Positions 12,929 to 15,756 of a DNA stretch of 15,756 nucleotides are shown in pieces. Position numbers and translations under genes: made by a program. Origin of the DNA: Clostridiaceae bacterium (GTDB taxonomy: Bacteria > Bacillota > Clostridia > Saccharofermentanales > Fastidiosipilaceae); NCBI GenBank assembly GCA_012800515.1, contig JAAZJE010000068.1, positions 1 to 15,756 of the forward strand, read 5' to 3'. Positions within the stretch are counted from its first letter, which is position 1. Each line of letters opens with the position of its first letter. Below the pieces are notes generated by a model. It saw nothing but the letters and a program-made list of their open reading frames with translations. It searched no databases and was not told the origin of the DNA.

Positions 12929-15165
12929 TGGGTCAGGCGCTCTCCGAAAGCGGCATCCAAACCCCTGAGCAATTGACTGTTCTCCGGTAGCGCCAGGTCC
13001 GGATCCGCGGACATGATTTGTCGCGCCTCCGTGGTGGCCGCCCGGAGCAGATCCTGGTCCGTATAGAGATTGGCCAGACGAAATTCGGGAATACCGTGCT
13101 GACGCACGCCGAATAGATCCCCCGGACCGCGCAATCTGAGGTCCTGCTCCGCCAGGTAAAAACCATCGTTACTGCGGCACAGTACCTTAAAGCGTTCGCG
13201 CGCCAACTCCTTGTCCGTATCCGACATCAGCACGCACACGGAGGCCTCCGAACCGCGGCCGATTCTGCCCCGCAACTGGTGTAATTGCGAAAGACCGAAG
13301 CGCTCCGCCCCCAGAACCAGCATCAGAGTAGCGTTGGGGTTGTCGACCCCGACCTCCACGACCGTGGTCGCCACGAGTATCTGCGTCTCTCCGGCGCGGA
13401 AAGCCGCCAGGGCCGCGTTCTTTTCGCGATCCTTCATACCGCCGTGCAGAAGCCCCGAGCGCAGATCCGGCAACGCCTCTTTCCGTAGCCACTCGAAGAC
13501 CGACTCCGCCGCGGAATTGCCCAGCTCAACCGGCGAATCCGCCTCCGGATCGCGCGCAATTTTCTCATCTTCATCCGTCTCGTCGGCGTATTTAAGCGGA
13601 CAAATCACGTAGACCTGCTGACCGAGATTAACCCGTTTGCGCACCAGTTCAAGAACCCGCGGCCAGTCGGCCGAGCGTGCCGTATAAGTGGCAATCGGCT
13701 GACGCCCCGCCGGCAGTTCGTCGACCACGGATACATCCAGGTCGCCGTACAGAACCAGTGCCAGGGAACGGGGTATAGGTGTCGCCGACATCACCAGGAC
13801 GTGCGGGCTACTATTTTCACCACTGAGCAGGCCGATTCGCTGCCGCACTCCGAAGCGGTGCTGCTCATCGGTAATCGCCAGCACCAAATTCGCGAATACG
13901 ACATCCTCGGTCAGAACCGCGTGAGTGCCGACCAGCAAATCTATCTCGCCGGCGGCCAGAGCGGCCAAAATATTCCGTCGTTCGGCGGCCCGCGTTGATC
14001 CGGTCAACAACGCCACGCGCAGGCTGTCGAGTCCCGACATATTAACTAAAGTCGAATAATGCTGCCCGGCCAGCACCGTGGTCGGCGCCATAAGAACGGA
14101 CTGTCCGCCGGCCAGCTTTGCCCGCAAAACCGCAAGTGCCGCAATGACGGTCTTGCCGCTGCCGACATCACCCTGCAAAAGTCGATTCATCGGCCGTTCC
14201 GCCGCCAAATCTGCGGCGATTTCATCACAGCAGCGGCTCTGCGCCCCGGTCAGCGCAAACGGCAACCTGCTGACGGTATCCTGCCACAACTCCTCATCGG
14301 AGGTATCAAGCCGAACCGGGAAAGCGGCAAAGCCGTCCCGCGCCCGCCGCCCGAGACGCAACAGACCGAGCACCGTAAAAAACAGTTCCTCAAAGGCCAG
14401 CCTGTGCCGGGCAATCGAATAAGTCTCCTGTGTCTCCGGCCGATGAATGCGGATAAGCGCGTATTCGCCGGTCGAGAGGCGTTGGCGCCGCCGCAGAGGC
14501 GCCGGCAGAACCTCCCGCAGATAGCCCCTCTCCAGAGCCCGATCCAGCACTGCCTCAACCCAATTGCGCACATTCCCCTGCTGCAATCCGGCGACGAGAG
14601 GATATATCGGCCGCACAAAAGTCGCCGCCAAATTACCGGGGTCGATCTCGCGGTAATTCACGCCCTCGGGCGGCACGGACACGGACTCTCCGCCCAGCAA
14701 CATCCGATCCTGCGGTTGAAAATGCGGATTGACCATCTGATTTTGCTGCCCGTATGAGCGAACCCGGCCGCGCAGCAGATAGAGTTGTCCTTTAATCAAT
14801 TTATCGGCAAAGAAGGGGGAGTTGAACCACAGGCAGACTATTCCGCCCGTCGCGTCCCTGAAGGTCACCCGCAGAGTGGAACGCGCCCCGCGATAACGGA
14901 GATTCGGCTCGGTGGTGCAGACCGCCAACACCGTGGCCTCCTCCCCTTCCCGGAGCTCGGAAAGCGGCGTTAATTGGCTCCAATCATGGTAGTCGCGCGG
15001 GAAAAGCCGTAAAAGATCGCGGAAATTGTAAACATCGAGTTGCGCCAGGAGTTTGGCGCGGCTTTGTGAAATACCCTTGAGTGCCGTTACGGGCTGTTGC
15101 CAAAATTCCCGCTCGCGATTCTCCGCCGTACGATCCGCCGGCTGTGGCTGCCACCGCTCCGTCAT
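12916..15165 (-). CDS. recG: ATP-dependent DNA helicase RecG
   Basis: The 749-residue helicase remodels stalled replication forks and branched recombination intermediates. An N-terminal wedge/OB domain (about 1-230, with LKGISQSRAKLLAQL and RVTFRDATGG) precedes two helicase lobes: Walker A GDVGSGKT (Lys338), motif II DEQH (433-436), motif III SATPIPRSLALVLYGDLDVS, then the TRG-region signature LLHGGMKDREKNAALAAFRAG, TTVVEVGVDNPNAT and QLRGRIGRG. The C-terminal region DLRLRGPGDLFGVRQHG is typical. An acidic stretch from residue 526 (YADETDEDEKIARDPEAD) makes the second lobe longer than usual. The ATG overlaps the nth stop in ATGA; the local Shine-Dalgarno site is weak, so coupling to nth is likely. 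Confidence 0.98.
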   Translation of the reverse strand: MTERWQPQPADRTAENREREFWQQPVTALKGISQSRAKLLAQLDVYNFRDLLRLFPRDYHDWSQLTPLSELREGEEATVLAVCTTEPNLRYRGARSTLRVTFRDATGGIVCLWFNSPFFADKLIKGQLYLLRGRVRSYGQQNQMVNPHFQPQDRMLLGGESVSVPPEGVNYREIDPGNLAATFVRPIYPLVAGLQQGNVRNWVEAVLDRALERGYLREVLPAPLRRRQRLSTGEYALIRIHRPETQETYSIARHRLAFEELFFTVLGLLRLGRRARDGFAAFPVRLDTSDEELWQDTVSRLPFALTGAQSRCCDEIAADLAAERPMNRLLQGDVGSGKTVIAALAVLRAKLAGGQSVLMAPTTVLAGQHYSTLVNMSGLDSLRVALLTGSTRAAERRNILAALAAGEIDLLVGTHAVLTEDVVFANLVLAITDEQHRFGVRQRIGLLSGENSSPHVLVMSATPIPRSLALVLYGDLDVSVVDELPAGRQPIATYTARSADWPRVLELVRKRVNLGQQVYVICPLKYADETDEDEKIARDPEADSPVELGNSAAESVFEWLRKEALPDLRSGLLHGGMKDREKNAALAAFRAGETQILVATTVVEVGVDNPNATLMLVLGAERFGLSQLHQLRGRIGRGSEASVCVLMSDTDKELARERFKVLCRSNDGFYLAEQDLRLRGPGDLFGVRQHGIPEFRLANLYTDQDLLRAATTEARQIMSADPDLALPENSQLLRGLDAAFGERLTHIGL

Positions 15166-15756
15166 CGCTCGGGGCTCTCGTCGCTTTCACTCAAGGCGTA
15201 GGCACAATACGGGACCAGCGCGCAGTCGCCGCATTGCGGTCGGCCGGATACGCAGAGATTACGTCCGTGCTCCACCATATAATGCCCCCAGCCGATCCAA
15301 TGCTCGGGCGGCAAAACTTCTTGAAGTTCACGCTCGATTCCCAACGGAGTACGCTCGGCGGTCAGACCAAGTAACTGGCTGATCCGAGAACAATGTGTGT
15401 CCACCACTATGGCCGGCCGCCCGAAACACTCGCCGAGGATCAGGTTCGCGGTTTTACGCCCCACTCCGGGCAGGCTCTCCAAGTCAACCAAATTGTCCGG
15501 AACAGCGCCGCCGAAGCGCTCGTGAAGCGCCCGGGCGGCACCGTGAATTGATTTTGCTTTATTACGGAAAATGCCGCAGGTCTTGATCCAAGGCTCAATC
15601 TCCTCGGGTGTAGATTCGGCAAAGGCCTCGCTGTCGGGAAACTCGGCAAAGAGCGCCGGAACAATCTGATTCACGCGTGCGTCCGTGCACTGTGCCGCCA
15701 GAATCGTCGAAACCAGTAGCTCCCATGGATCGGCACGCCGATCCAAAGTGCAGTAC
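15162..15756 (-). CDS. nth: Endonuclease III (5' end outside window)
   Basis: This base-excision repair enzyme is a bifunctional glycosylase/AP lyase for oxidised pyrimidines. The frame stays open to the right edge; the TTG at 15746 is internal (family proteins have more N-terminal sequence before the WELLVSTILAAQCTD block), so the start is outside. Present are the helix-hairpin-helix LPGVGRKTAN with the catalytic Lys (codon 15453-15455), the catalytic Asp in VVDTHCSR (codon 15399-15401), and a complete 4Fe-4S loop with spacing C-x6-C-x2-C-x5-C (CVSGRPQCGDCALVPYC). The C-terminus adds an acidic tail. The stop overlaps the recG start by four bases; nth is the first visible gene of the leftward nth-recG-rsmD-coaD-ddl unit. 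Confidence 0.95.
   Translation of the reverse strand, partial: YCTLDRRADPWELLVSTILAAQCTDARVNQIVPALFAEFPDSEAFAESTPEEIEPWIKTCGIFRNKAKSIHGAARALHERFGGAVPDNLVDLESLPGVGRKTANLILGECFGRPAIVVDTHCSRISQLLGLTAERTPLGIERELQEVLPPEHWIGWGHYMVEHGRNLCVSGRPQCGDCALVPYCAYALSESDESPER

Noticed and set aside
14059..14757. Plus-strand open frame of 232 codons
   Set aside because: Antisense to the helicase core of recG, with no recognisable motif or start signal; explained by codon bias of recG.

Overview
The window reads as chromosomal DNA of a moderately GC-rich Gram-positive bacterium of the class Clostridia. The evidence is the gene order yicC-remA-gmk-rpoZ, RemA itself (a Firmicutes-type regulator), a glycyl-tRNA synthetase gene next to pyruvate phosphate dikinase, a coiled-coil protein directly after coaD of a kind I recall from clostridia, and a surface protein with Cna-B repeats. 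A family or genus cannot be fixed from the sequence alone. No tRNA, rRNA, CRISPR array, phage or insertion-sequence gene was seen. No gene-free stretch exceeds 300 bases; the longest (1488-1728) holds the rpsD promoter and leader.

Layout. (1) 2-730, plus strand: the 3' end of a surface protein with two Cna-B domains and an unusual C-terminus without an LPXTG motif. It converges on rpsD across a short gap with two strong hairpins. (2) 894-1683, minus: rpsD (ribosomal protein S4) with its own near-consensus promoter, a leader of about 160 nt and an intrinsic terminator. (3) 1729-8275, minus: a tightly packed six-gene unit, yicC-remA-gmk-rpoZ-glyS-ppdK, from one recognisable promoter. It combines RNA turnover, a DNA-binding regulator, nucleotide metabolism, an RNA polymerase subunit, tRNA charging and PEP/pyruvate interconversion. 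Three successive junctions use the last codons of the upstream gene as the ribosome binding site of the next. (4) 8312-10108, plus: an alpha-phosphoglucomutase-type gene, divergent from yicC; the two putative -10 elements overlap. (5) 10071 to the right edge, minus: nth-recG-rsmD-coaD-(coiled-coil gene)-ddl, covering DNA repair and recombination, 16S rRNA methylation, coenzyme A synthesis and peptidoglycan precursor synthesis. Its last gene overlaps the phosphoglucomutase gene tail to tail by 38 bp.

Most of the window is ordinary housekeeping and I do not see a convincing new multi-gene system. The points most worth a second look are the non-canonical C-terminus of the Cna-B protein, the omega subunit of roughly twice the usual length with a very acidic tail, a guanylate kinase with substitutions in a GMP-recognition motif, the overlapping divergent promoters, and the gene overlaps and repeats described below.
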